A stretch of DNA of 64,000 bases from Nemertoderma westbladi (lineage: Eukaryota > Xenacoelomorpha > Nemertodermatida > Nemertodermatidae). Position numbers and translations under genes: made by a program. The stretch is from contig JAUCBJ010001582.1 of assembly GCA_032718475.1 (NCBI GenBank), positions 62,001 to 126,000 on the forward strand, given 5' to 3'. Under the pieces are notes generated by a model, which worked only from the letters and a program-made list of their open reading frames with translations, had not been told where the DNA came from and searched no databases. Positions 51,458 through 61,224 of this stretch are shown piece by piece (position 1 is the first letter of the stretch; every line of letters begins with the position of its first letter).

Positions 51458-53087
51458 ATCTGCTATCTGAGTTTATCAATATCAAATAAGTTTGTATTTA
51501 GGCAAGCGGGCGTCGCTGCCTACTTTCTTTGCCCCCGGACAGTGGGATTCTCAGCGCCGATGTACCGTCGTCGCGGTGTTTACGCCAACATGTAGCAACA
51601 GCACGACGACGATAACCGGCACAAGTCACACCACTGTCCGTCCCAAAGGCTTGGATCCACTTAGGTTCTTTCTATAGGAAAGTTGGATTATTTTTACAAT
51701 TGCGACTAGCTACTGTAAACATACTTTAGTAGTAACATTCACCTACAAACGCACAAATTCAACACAACTGCAACAAACCGCACACATTCGGGCCATTTGT
51801 CCGTTAGTCAGTACCTTCCAGAATGTCACTGTATTTATTATGTATCCTTGGATACTATCGGTGCGCTATTTATTCCCTATGTTATTCAATGGGGTATGTC
51901 TTCTATTGTTCTTTTAACTCAATTCTAATTCTAGCGTGGGTGTTGCTATGGTGACATTATGGAAAGCTAGCGGTAGAATTAGGGTAATTCTCATGCATAC
52001 AGATCTGGGATGCTATTTAATAGTAATTCTTTAATTGTCAATATCCTCTTTATGCATGATTTTATTAATTTTATCGGCTATTGACTATATGTGGGAGATT
52101 CTCGCACTCTAGTACACTCAATAGGATGAATCTCCGCTCCCATGATCTATTAATTAATGGAATTTTGGGAATGTTATAAATTGCACAAAACGACAATTTA
52201 TGAAATTCATTTAAAATATGAATTTAAATTTATTCCCATGAATTTTATTATTTGATGTTAAAATTGACACAATTTGATTCCAGAGAAGGTCTGGGGACAT
52301 AAGATCCTTAATTCTATGAGATTGTCTTTTAAGAGTATCGGTAAGTGCTACGATATCTTAATAGACTAGAATTGTTAACGGATCTGAATTTTACAGATTT
52401 TAATAAATATTAAATTAATATTTAAGAATTTAAGATGGGCACCGATTTATTCCAGAACTTGTCTGGGGACGTTAACCACTGATTCTAGAATTTGTCTTTC
52501 AAGTATATCGGTGGGTGCCGCGATATCTTAATCGACTAGAATTACAGATGGTCAAAGTTTAACAGATTTATTTGCGTTTTACGCTACTGTTATATGGACA
52601 TCACGCTACTATATGTATTATTTAATATAAGGTAGAAGAGCAATATCGCACGAAGCAATGTCAGTGTGAAGAGGCAAGTCGTTTCCAAGGTCTACCCAGA
52701 GCTTGGTTTAGCCGAGACACGAGGATCTGAACTTTGCATTCCTAATACTCTGCCTACCAATAATACTTGAATATAGTAGTGGCTTTATTGTACTTTAAGA
52801 AGTACGGACATTTCATCTTACTGTAGTCACGTATTTATAATATGATACGGACAGTAAGGGAAGAGAAAAATAATTATTTCTCGCCGTCGCACTAAATATA
52901 TATTATAAGTAATTACGTACGTAATAAACACTAATATATTGCACTAATCTACTAAATAATCCCTAAAATAACATTCTACTAAATAAAAATTGAATAAAAA
53001 CGATTATAATAAAGTACATAATAAAGTTCGCATATAAAATGTAATAAAATGGATAAATAACATAGTCATACACCCACTCCAGACGTG
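51458..53087. other. E2 spacer between integrase and X1
   Basis: AT-rich, non-coding, 1.6 kb. It contains an imperfect tandem duplication of about 130 bp (52274-52402 and 52444-52573), each copy with a GTCTGGGGAC motif and CGATATCTTAAT(A/C)GACTAG. This is where a promoter or splice acceptor for the X genes would be expected. Confidence 0.6.
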
Positions 53088-55052
53088 TCACATTTGGGAG
53101 TCCCTAGATGTTTGAGGAATTAGGGAGGTGGTCGTGGGAAGAGTGTCTTGTCTTCCATAGTTTCCAGAGAGTTCTCTGTCTCTTTCCAGTAAACATAAAC
53201 GACCAACTGGGCGGTTGAGTTGTTGCGTCTCAAAGATTATGCCGGGCTTCTTGAAGTTACGCCGCATAACGATGAGTTCTACTGAACGCACTAAACCATC
53301 CTCCGAGATATGGGTCTCGATGATACGACCTGTCTGCCACCGTTTACGTGGGAGGTCTGGATCTACAATAAGTACCATATCTCCGGCGCTGACGTTTTCT
53401 TGCTGCGCAAACCACTTAGTTCGAAGTTGTAGTGTGGGCAGGTAATGTTTCTCGAAATGGTCAGCGAAACGACGGGATAGCAACTGCATAAGTTGCCAAG
53501 TTCGACGGCAGTATTCGTCTCCGTCGGCAATCTCCGATCGTGGGAGCATGGCTACCGGTTTCTTCAGTAGGAAGTGCGCAGGTGTTAGCGCTTCCAGGGA
53601 ATCGGGACTCGATGAGACTGGCATAAGCGGTCTCTCGTTGAGATAGACAGCTATTTCCTCCATTAACGTCCGCAAAAGTTCGTCGGTGAGATACGCACGG
53701 CATGGCACTATAAAGTGAAATGCGGTCTTAACACTTCTAATTAATCTCTCCCAACTTCCTCCCCACCAAGGGGCGTCGGCGGCGTTGAAGGTCCAGCTAG
53801 ACGCTGTTATCTTTAGCTGGTCATCCACCTGTCTTTGGTTCCAGTCCTTTACGTAAGCCTGTATTTCGTTGTTGGCACCAATGAAGTTCGTTCCCTTGTC
53901 CGATCTCATGGTATTACTCGTACCGAAGCGAGCGATCTGTCGTCGTAAACTTAAGACGAAACTGTTGGTAGATAGATCGTTCACCATATCGAGATGGATG
54001 GCTCTGCAAGTCATGCACACGAAGATGACACACCATCTCTTGACTATAGTCCTCGCACGATATACTTCAATAGGGCCAAATAAATCTACACCAGTATTAG
54101 TAAAAGGTGGTTCATAGAAGCTTACTCGTTCCCTAGGTAATTCTGCCTCTCGCTGTGTTAAAGGCCTACTGAATGCTTTCCTACAGGGTATGCAGTTCCT
54201 AAGAACTTGGTTCAGAGCTCTACGGGGTTTATCAAAATAATAGCGAGTTCGAATTTCGCTAAGAACTCGTTCTCTTCCAGCATGATAAAGCTTACTGTGA
54301 ACATCTACAATCATCTTGATTTGTACTTCAAGATTTCTAATGAGTATGGGGAATTTAGTGTCAAAGGATAAGGGTGCATTGGTGAGCCTTCCTCCAACAC
54401 GTATTAACCCATCTATCATTGTGCTAGAGAATCGATCCCTTAAGCGCATCTGCGGATTTCTCAACAACAGGAAATACTTTTCGGAATCCTCATAGCATTG
54501 CAGGAGTCTCAGTATCTGTTTATTGGTCTCTTCATGCTCCTGGTGACTAATTTTCTCCTTTAGAAAACTGTCAGATACCTTATATTTAGGTAAGTTTTTA
54601 ATAACATGAACTTGTGCAGATGTCAATGGAGCGTTATCACTAGTGGTCTTCGCCCTGGAGTATTGATGATGAAAGCATCTCTTTAAATATGTGACGGCTT
54701 TACAGAGCCCATTCCAGGAACTGTAGTGATGCATCGCTCTCTGCAGCAGGGGTGAGATTCCTTGCGAGACGTCTGGTATTCCAGATTTCCAATCTCTATC
54801 TCGAATTTCCGCAACAGACTTATTTATAGCGAGGGATTGTGGATCCAAGTCATCGTTTCCGGAAACATGTAATACAGATAGATCGATAGTCGGTTTAAAT
54901 AACTTCGATTTACTCGCCCGGGTTTTAGGTTTGACGGTCTCCGCTCCCTTGGCTTGTCTAATTTCCGCCGTAGTAAGGTGAGGAGGCCATTCGTCCTCTT
55001 CCTTGCTCAGGAAGTCGGGTCCACCCAACCAATCTGGAGTATCTATCAGTTC
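53088..55052 (-). CDS. E2 integrase
   Basis: 646 codons, same frame as RT/RNase H and separated from it by one TAA (55055-55053). HHCC zinc region: H244, H249, C279, C282. DDE core: D315 ('TGVDLFGP'), D377 ('SDKGTNFIG') and E427 ('GGSWERLI'). The C-terminal domain resembles DUF5641 of BEL/Pao integrases ('RTKWFAQQENVSAGDMVLIV'). All catalytic residues are present, so the protein looks functional if the stop is passed or a separate product is made. Confidence 0.92.
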   Translation of the reverse strand, partial: ELIDTPDWLGGPDFLSKEEDEWPPHLTTAEIRQAKGAETVKPKTRASKSKLFKPTIDLSVLHVSGNDDLDPQSLAINKSVAEIRDRDWKSGIPDVSQGISPLLQRAMHHYSSWNGLCKAVTYLKRCFHHQYSRAKTTSDNAPLTSAQVHVIKNLPKYKVSDSFLKEKISHQEHEETNKQILRLLQCYEDSEKYFLLLRNPQMRLRDRFSSTMIDGLIRVGGRLTNAPLSFDTKFPILIRNLEVQIKMIVDVHSKLYHAGRERVLSEIRTRYYFDKPRRALNQVLRNCIPCRKAFSRPLTQREAELPRERVSFYEPPFTNTGVDLFGPIEVYRARTIVKRWCVIFVCMTCRAIHLDMVNDLSTNSFVLSLRRQIARFGTSNTMRSDKGTNFIGANNEIQAYVKDWNQRQVDDQLKITASSWTFNAADAPWWGGSWERLIRSVKTAFHFIVPCRAYLTDELLRTLMEEIAVYLNERPLMPVSSSPDSLEALTPAHFLLKKPVAMLPRSEIADGDEYCRRTWQLMQLLSRRFADHFEKHYLPTLQLRTKWFAQQENVSAGDMVLIVDPDLPRKRWQTGRIIETHISEDGLVRSVELIVMRRNFKKPGIIFETQQLNRPVGRLCLLERDRELSGNYGRQDTLPTTTSLIPQTSRDSQM

Positions 55053-57425
55053 TTATGGAGTTGCTCCCCTGGAGGCGATATCGGCTGGATTAATCGTACC
55101 AGGGCAATGTCTCCATTGATCTATCTTTGTGCGACTAAGAATAATAGCTACCCTGTTAGTAACAAAAACGCTGAACTGACAGACTTCATTGGTTAGATAT
55201 TCCAACACGAGTAAAGCGTCGGTCCAATAAACCGTTTTCTCCAGTGGGTAATCGATTTGTTCCGTTACGTTCCGGCCGATGGCTGTAGCGTATAAAGCCG
55301 CTTTTAACTCCGCTCGAGGAACCTTTAACTTGTTGTTAATCAGTGCCTTAGAGGTAACCAAGGCGACTTTGATCCCATCCGGAGTTTCGACTCGCAGATA
55401 TGCTACTATACCTATTCCCATGTCGCTGGCGTCTCCAAACACATGGAGTTGATAGGAATACGTCGGAAGAACATGTCCAAAATATGCACGGGAAATTATA
55501 AAGTTCTCGATGGCAGGTAGAGAATCTTCCCATTTCATCCATTTCTTCAACAGTTCTCCCTTAAGCGGATCATCCCATGAGTGGTTTTCAAGCCACATCT
55601 GTTGTACTAAACTCCGAGCAATCAATATAACTGGGCTAATAAATCCCAATGGGTCGAAATAAGTGCTCAGGATACTTAAACAAATCCGTTTGGTCCTGAC
55701 TGGATTATCTCGCTGTTTTAACTGAAAAAACAGGATGTCTCTTTCAGTGTCCCACTTCAAGCCTAGCGTCTTGGTTTCAGGAAGATCGTCCTTTATTAAG
55801 TCTAGGTCTTTCGCTCCGCGATCCTCTACCGGTATGGCTTCCAGAAACTCACGGGAGTTACTAGTGAATTTCGTCAGTCGAAATCCACCTCTTTTCAAAC
55901 ACTCTACCGTTCCTTTCGCGACAGCTATGGCTTCTTCTACTGATGGAAGGGACCTTAAATTGTCGTCCATGTATATATTGCGTTTTATGTTGTCTATCAC
56001 TTCTTTGGAGAAGGAGTCTCGGTTGTCATTCGCAGTGGTTCGCACCACGGAGCAGGCGTTGGAAGGGCTAGATATGATCCCAAAAGCCTGGATGGTCATC
56101 CAGTACTCCACCGGTTTCTGGTTGAGGTCTCCTTCAGGCCACCACAGAAATCTCAGGCTGTCTCTATCTCTCTCCAGCGCCTTGACTTGTAAGAACATTC
56201 CTTCGATATCGGAAGCGAACGCGATGGAATATTGTCTTAATCTTAAAAGTATTCCCAATAAAGATTGGAGTAAATTGGGTCCTGGTAACAACTCGGAATT
56301 AAGGGATTGGCCCATATATAGAGCAGAGCCATCGAATACGACTCGTACTTCATGGGGCTTACCGGGTTTGGGAACGTAATGATGTGTTAAGTAATACGTT
56401 CTCTCAGTCACTGGTGTTCCTTCCGGTACTCGCTCCGCGTATCCCTTTGTTATAAATTTCTTCAGCTGAGTTTGGTACATTTCTTTCGCTGAAGCATTAT
56501 CTGTAAGGCGTCGATGTAATTGAGCGATTCTTTTCTCGGCCAAGGGTCTGTTATTTATAAATCTAGGTTCTTGTTTTCGAAATGGCAGGCAGATTTCATA
56601 CCTACCTTGGTCTTTTAAAAAACGTGTAGTTGTTTCCTGGATTTGCTTGGCTCTTTCTTCTTCTATCGATAGAGCCTTATCATACGAATTGGGCTCTACA
56701 AGTTCCTGAGTAAAGAATCGTACGGCTAGTTCGTCCCGAGTTCTAGCGTTGCAGCGCTCTATCTCATCGTTGAGTTCATCATTGTAAGTGATGGGTTCCG
56801 ATGGGTGAATCAGTTGACATAGGTTCACCTGATCTTTCCAAGTTTGGTTTTCTGTAAGTAAGTCTATGGTGTTCTCCTCATCGAAGAGTTGATAAGTGTA
56901 ATCGTTATCTGAGGAGTATGGTGTTCCCTCAGTTAGTTCGTCCACCTCACTGCTCTCCTCGCTCCAATCGCTCACATGATCTACTCGTTCTTGTGGCATT
57001 CTCTCTTCGAGAGTCCTGCGGGAAGGGCCAGTAAAGTACCAACCTACTCTAGTTCTTACCGCATAGGTTTGCAGTGGCTGCGGTTGAGCAGGTCGTTTCT
57101 CTAATGTTTCAAGCGCCTCATGCGCGTTTTGGCCGATAAGGATTTGCACTCCAGGATAATCTGTCTGGAACCGAGGTATCTTAAGATGTTGGATGCTCTC
57201 ATCTTCGTCCCAATTATAAAGGTCTGCTTGAGTAGTAGCGAAGTTCTTTATAGCCACCATTTTTACCGACCTTATACCTTGTGTTCCTAACTTATCCTGG
57301 GGAGTGGACAACACACCTACGTAGTAATCTGCCGTTAGGGTAGATTTCCAAACCTGCATAATTCCTGACATATTCAATTTTGTCCGGAATTTGGGTTGTC
57401 CAGCAAAGATGTCTTCGGCTAATTC
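55053..57425 (-). CDS. E2 Pao-type reverse transcriptase/RNase H
   Basis: In frame between TAA at 57428-57426 and TAA at 55055-55053. Numbering from 57377: motif A 'FASDIEGMF' (D390), motif C 'NIYMDDNL' (Y469-M-D-D472), the Pao-type thumb/connection, and an RNase H with 'FGDASDMG' (D649), 'PRAELKAA' (E690) and 'YWTDALLVL' (D720). The N-terminal ~200 residues extend the protease region and an acidic linker. No frameshift over 790 codons. Confidence 0.92.
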   Translation of the reverse strand, partial: ELAEDIFAGQPKFRTKLNMSGIMQVWKSTLTADYYVGVLSTPQDKLGTQGIRSVKMVAIKNFATTQADLYNWDEDESIQHLKIPRFQTDYPGVQILIGQNAHEALETLEKRPAQPQPLQTYAVRTRVGWYFTGPSRRTLEERMPQERVDHVSDWSEESSEVDELTEGTPYSSDNDYTYQLFDEENTIDLLTENQTWKDQVNLCQLIHPSEPITYNDELNDEIERCNARTRDELAVRFFTQELVEPNSYDKALSIEEERAKQIQETTTRFLKDQGRYEICLPFRKQEPRFINNRPLAEKRIAQLHRRLTDNASAKEMYQTQLKKFITKGYAERVPEGTPVTERTYYLTHHYVPKPGKPHEVRVVFDGSALYMGQSLNSELLPGPNLLQSLLGILLRLRQYSIAFASDIEGMFLQVKALERDRDSLRFLWWPEGDLNQKPVEYWMTIQAFGIISSPSNACSVVRTTANDNRDSFSKEVIDNIKRNIYMDDNLRSLPSVEEAIAVAKGTVECLKRGGFRLTKFTSNSREFLEAIPVEDRGAKDLDLIKDDLPETKTLGLKWDTERDILFFQLKQRDNPVRTKRICLSILSTYFDPLGFISPVILIARSLVQQMWLENHSWDDPLKGELLKKWMKWEDSLPAIENFIISRAYFGHVLPTYSYQLHVFGDASDMGIGIVAYLRVETPDGIKVALVTSKALINNKLKVPRAELKAALYATAIGRNVTEQIDYPLEKTVYWTDALLVLEYLTNEVCQFSVFVTNRVAIILSRTKIDQWRHCPGTINPADIASRGATP

Positions 57426-58373
57426 TTAATCTATGAATGTTCCTGTGCTGCTGGAATCAAGGAGTGCGTTCACTATGTAACTGTGGTGAGTACCATGAAT
57501 TCTTACTTGCACTACAGGAAATTCTCTGATTCCTACGTTGGAAGTTGGCGTTTTCCAAGATGGTTGTTTGGCAAAAGTAGTTAGGGGAAACTCATTGTTG
57601 GTGTCCTTTTCATAAGTAAGTGCTCGATACACGGAGGTATTGATTAGATAACAGGATTCGTTGGCGTCGGAGAATTCGTCAGTATAGAATCCTTCCATCT
57701 CAGACTCCTGATCAGTGTCGTTTACATCACTGAATTGGACATGTAGTTCGGACTCACTTACCTGACTCTGCTTGTCTCGTTCGAACTCACTATGTAACAA
57801 GATGTGATGTTTCGCACCACACTTTTCACACTTTATGTCGGAGTAACAGGTTCGCCGTTGGTGTCCTGGTCTGAGGCAATTATAGCATAACCGCTTGTCC
57901 CACACAACTGTACGTCTGTCTACAAGGGATTTCTTTAGAAATTCCGCACACGCACTCAAACGGTGGGTCCCGTCGCACAGCGCACAGTTAGGTTTTATGT
58001 TACTTACTTTACCTTGGGTAATCTGATGCACTCTCGTTCTTTCTTCGGGCTTTCTTCCGCGCATTCTGCTAGGAGACTGAGGAGGGGTCTTAGCAACCTG
58101 TTCTCTCCTATTGTTGGTTTGAGCCTTGTATTTACTTACGTCCTTGGAGGTTTTGTCAACATAGTAAGATCGTTCGGTGTCTTTCCCGCTGTCTTCTTCT
58201 TGAGAAGCTTGGCTTTCGCCGTCGTCAGTGTAACACACCGGTGTTACTCTTCTCCTAGAAGCGGGTTTCTCACTTACCTTATTTTCCGATGTTTTCTCTC
58301 TGGACTGCTTGATGAGTTGTAGTTTTACCTCACCATCTAAGAAGGACATGAGATCAGCCATGGTAGGACTTCG
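57426..58373 (-). CDS. E2 nucleocapsid zinc knuckles and protease start
   Basis: In frame between TGA (58376-58374) and TAA (57428-57426). A basic, Ser-rich N-terminus precedes the CCHC knuckle CYNCLRPGHQRRTC and a second Cys/His unit 'CEKCGAKHHILLH', then an acidic linker and the protease motif 'ALLDSSSTGTFID'. The stop falls right after this catalytic motif, cutting the protease domain, whose remainder is encoded in frame downstream. An ATG in strong context (ACCATGG) lies 12 nt after the upstream TGA. Confidence 0.85.
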   Translation of the reverse strand, partial: RSPTMADLMSFLDGEVKLQLIKQSREKTSENKVSEKPASRRRVTPVCYTDDGESQASQEEDSGKDTERSYYVDKTSKDVSKYKAQTNNRREQVAKTPPQSPSRMRGRKPEERTRVHQITQGKVSNIKPNCALCDGTHRLSACAEFLKKSLVDRRTVVWDKRLCYNCLRPGHQRRTCYSDIKCEKCGAKHHILLHSEFERDKQSQVSESELHVQFSDVNDTDQESEMEGFYTDEFSDANESCYLINTSVYRALTYEKDTNNEFPLTTFAKQPSWKTPTSNVGIREFPVVQVRIHGTHHSYIVNALLDSSSTGTFID

Positions 58374-59720
58374 TCATTGTTGTTCATTCATGTACAACAC
58401 TTTCTTGTCCCAGCGTGTACATACTCCACCCTTTGGTAAAGTAGAGACTACTGCTCCAATAACCATGGAACTCTGATATTCATGAGACTTACCTAACCAG
58501 TCCAGTTGTCTACAGATTTCCTGAATTTCATCCGAAAACTCTATAATCCCGCTACTAAGGAAGTGTCGAGGGGCTACTAATTTCGCATACAAATACTTAG
58601 CTATGTTGTCCTTGTTACCATACCTGATGTTTAATGTATCCCAAACTTGTCTTAATCCTTCTGGATGTCCAATAAACTTTAACGCCATTAACTTGGGAGG
58701 TCCTTCCAAGCACTTGATGAGGAACCTAAGTTTCTCTCCGTTAGATAGCACAGAGTTCTGTATGCTGTCTTTGTAATATTCGTTGAAAGGTAACCATTTC
58801 ATTTCGTCTCCATTGAATTTGACGATCTCTCCCACTTTGACCGCTTGGCGGGCTTCTGTTCTAGCCATCTGCCGCGTAAAGCTTTCTTGGGCCATCGTGT
58901 TATTTAATATAGAATTATCGGCATATAAATTTCTTGGATCATTATCAGGTCTATAGGGAATATCATTAATAACAGGTCTATAATCACCCTTAATAGGGTT
59001 TGTTATAGGAGTTTCAACTTCACTAGCAGTATAGATGCGTGTAGGCTCCACACCTTGCGCATGTAATACTTCAGACCTAACAGGTTGACACAATGTTACA
59101 GGGGGTATTGGTATGCCCTTTTGTATATTGACTAATTTATCGCGTTCTAGTGCGATACTTTGCTGCACTTCTTGTAATTCTGCCCTACTTTCCCTTACTG
59201 TTCCCTTAAGCTGGTGGACAGTCTCCTGCATCTGTCTGAGCAGGAGGTTCATCCCCCGCCGTCCCTCCTCTACCCACTCAACCGCCGAAGCGGGAGTCGC
59301 CAACATTGTAGCGGGTTGATGCGGGACGACGGGAGACAAATCTTTGCTTCCTCTCCCAATGCTCAGGACAGGGGTATTTGCATGGACTGTTCCACCGGGT
59401 ACAGGCAGTGTGGTACTATGTAAAGGGAATTTAGAGTTAAGCTCTGGAAGTGCAGGGGTCTCTAGCACAGAAGTGACTTTGGGAACGACAGGCCTAATTA
59501 TTTCAGGTTCATCGACTATAGTAGGGAGTCTTTTGACCTGGATAAATTGTTCTATGGGTTCTGCACTACCTAAGTCTGTGCTAGTTAGTTGTCTTTTAAC
59601 AGCTGGGGGCAAATCAGGCAATTTGTGACGGTAAGATGTTTTTCTACGCCTGCTTAGACGAGATCTATTTCCTCCGCCTTCAGGATCGGTGGTTTCGCTT
59701 TCCTCCGATGAAGTATAGCC
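58374..59720 (-). CDS. E2 gag, capsid-like DUF1759 domain
   Basis: In frame between TAG (59723-59721) and TGA (58376-58374). A Pro-rich start and a helical segment ('MNLLLRQMQETVHQLKGTVR') precede the DUF1759 core: 'VKFNGDEMKWLPFNEYYKDS', 'KLRFLIKCLEGPPKLMALKF' and 'QVWDTLNIRYGN'. It forms the particle shell in this retrotransposon group. No ATG follows the TAG closely, so independent initiation is not obvious. Confidence 0.85.
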   Translation of the reverse strand, partial: GYTSSEESETTDPEGGGNRSRLSRRRKTSYRHKLPDLPPAVKRQLTSTDLGSAEPIEQFIQVKRLPTIVDEPEIIRPVVPKVTSVLETPALPELNSKFPLHSTTLPVPGGTVHANTPVLSIGRGSKDLSPVVPHQPATMLATPASAVEWVEEGRRGMNLLLRQMQETVHQLKGTVRESRAELQEVQQSIALERDKLVNIQKGIPIPPVTLCQPVRSEVLHAQGVEPTRIYTASEVETPITNPIKGDYRPVINDIPYRPDNDPRNLYADNSILNNTMAQESFTRQMARTEARQAVKVGEIVKFNGDEMKWLPFNEYYKDSIQNSVLSNGEKLRFLIKCLEGPPKLMALKFIGHPEGLRQVWDTLNIRYGNKDNIAKYLYAKLVAPRHFLSSGIIEFSDEIQEICRQLDWLGKSHEYQSSMVIGAVVSTLPKGGVCTRWDKKVLYMNEQQ

Positions 59721-60549
59721 CTAGCGTTTGGGAGTAGATTTTCTCATCATTTGCATGTGACTAGCAGTTAACTGTTTATTTATGTTGTCTTGCGTCTCTT
59801 GCAGCCTCTCCAACTCCAGTTGGGTAGTCTGCTCAGACGCTCTCCGTTCTGCTTCCGCTACTGCCTTTTCCGCCCTTGCTTCTGTTTCTGCCATGGCCGC
59901 CTTTGCTTCTGCCGCCGCCGCCTTTCTTTGTATTTCTGCTTCTGCCATGGCTGCCTTTCTTTGTATTTCTGCTTCTGCCCTTGCCGCTGCCTCCTTTCTT
60001 TCTGCTTCGGCTTCTGCGATTGCCGCTGCCCTTTGGTCCTCTATCCTCCTTTTCTTTACTCGTTCTTCTTGAACTCTAGTGAGGCGGAGTTTTTCATCAA
60101 ATTCAGCTTGATTAGCCGCCAACATTTCAGCGTCGATTGAGTCTAACACCCGCTGGGTTCCTTCCCTATTAGGGGAAAGTCCAGACAGTCGTCTCCTCAA
60201 CTCTTCGTCTCCTAGGAATCGCTGATAGTCGGATAGGTAAATGTCGATGGCGTCTCTCGTTCGTGGTCTTTCTGCAGTCTCTTCGCTTTCCACTTTAGAA
60301 AGGGTGGCATCGGTTGGTTTTTCATAAGTTAGTCTCTCAGACAGCTGGGATTTCCACTGGTCCGTTTCTTGCACTTTGCGACCTACCCTCTGGAACCAAG
60401 TCTTAACAGAAACCTGCAGCGACGTGTCCTGTCTTCTTTTGGAAGTTTCCTCAAAGGCTGACAGAATTAGTCTAATGCGTAGGGTTCTTTCGCGCACTTG
60501 ATATAGCAGCTCTTCCTGCAGAACAACTGTTTCGACAACCCCAAGGACC
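59721..60549 (-). CDS. E2 gag N-terminal coiled coil
   Basis: The frame is open from within the hairpin (about 60550) to the TAG at 59723-59721. There is no ATG near its start; GTG at 60497 is the first alternative start. The main feature is a long Ala/Glu/Arg coiled coil with tandem units such as 'AEIQRKAAMAEAEIQRKAA', equivalent to the coiled coil of E1 gag. Reached from ORF1 by a +1 shift at the hairpin. Confidence 0.7.
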
Positions 60550-60580
60550 TCAACCTTGGGGTTGTCGAAACAGTTGTTCT
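60520..60580. repeat. Perfect 27-bp hairpin at the ORF1/gag frame change
   Basis: The arm 60520-60546 (AGAACAACTGTTTCGACAAC plus CCCAAGG) is the exact reverse complement of 60554-60580, with a 7-nt loop (60547-60553). On the sense strand the loop contains the UGA that ends ORF1. The +1 frame through the loop and the second arm is open and is the gag frame. Confidence 0.95.
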
Positions 60581-61224
60581 TCTAATCGCTCTAATGAGCC
60601 GAAGAACCCTTGCACATATCCTGCTGCCGACCTCTTCCAAACAGCTGGATCCATTGTATCTTTAGTCACTCCCATCCGATGTATATCTTCCCAAGTAGCT
60701 TCGGACAGATCTAACGGGAGTCCAGGTCCGGGAAAGTTCCATTGTGACTCGACAATAGACATCAATTCTTCCCTGGCGTATCCCGCATAATTATCTTGGG
60801 TCGCTTTCTTATTCCTCGCCCAATCTGCTTGATGTTCCACCGCAATCAGTATAGTGGTTAGCACTGCGGCAGGAAGGGTGAGAAGAGGGTCCGAGTAGGC
60901 TGTAGCCGCCATCTGCAATCCGCGTTCGGGGGTCAGCTCGACAGTATCCGAACTACTGGAGCTATCGGATCGCTGGGAACTAGGTTCTTGACCAAGATGT
61001 TGCTGCGATAGGACAGCTGCCTCTTGGTTCCGTTTGACCTGGGCCCGAGTACCTATGATGGACCTATGGTGGATTAGCCTAGGGTCTGATACTACTGGAG
61101 GGATGACCTTTCTTGCAGTAGGAGGTGAACTGAACTCCTTTCTTAATCGCTCTACACTCCTATCTGTGTCACAGATGGTTGTATCGATTAGACTGTCTGA
61201 CAGGTTTTGCTGAGTGTCAGACAT
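60550..61224 (-). CDS. E2 ORF1, first protein of the element
   Basis: 224 codons from ATG at 61224. Ser-rich N-terminus; the C-terminal half has helical stretches ('LLTLPAAVLTTILIAVEHQA', 'SAAGYVQGFFGSLERLEEQL'). No domain recognised. It ends at TGA 60552-60550 in the loop of a perfect hairpin. By position it is the N-terminal part of gag. A +1 shift at the stop would fuse it to the coiled-coil segment. Confidence 0.65.
   Translation of the reverse strand: MSDTQQNLSDSLIDTTICDTDRSVERLRKEFSSPPTARKVIPPVVSDPRLIHHRSIIGTRAQVKRNQEAAVLSQQHLGQEPSSQRSDSSSSSDTVELTPERGLQMAATAYSDPLLTLPAAVLTTILIAVEHQADWARNKKATQDNYAGYAREELMSIVESQWNFPGPGLPLDLSEATWEDIHRMGVTKDTMDPAVWKRSAAGYVQGFFGSLERLEEQLFRQPQG

Noticed and set aside
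53088-60497. Reassigned stop codons in the organism
   Set aside because: All three stop codons occur in frame in E2, while the TIA-1-like gene uses normal stops; a variant nuclear code does not fit.
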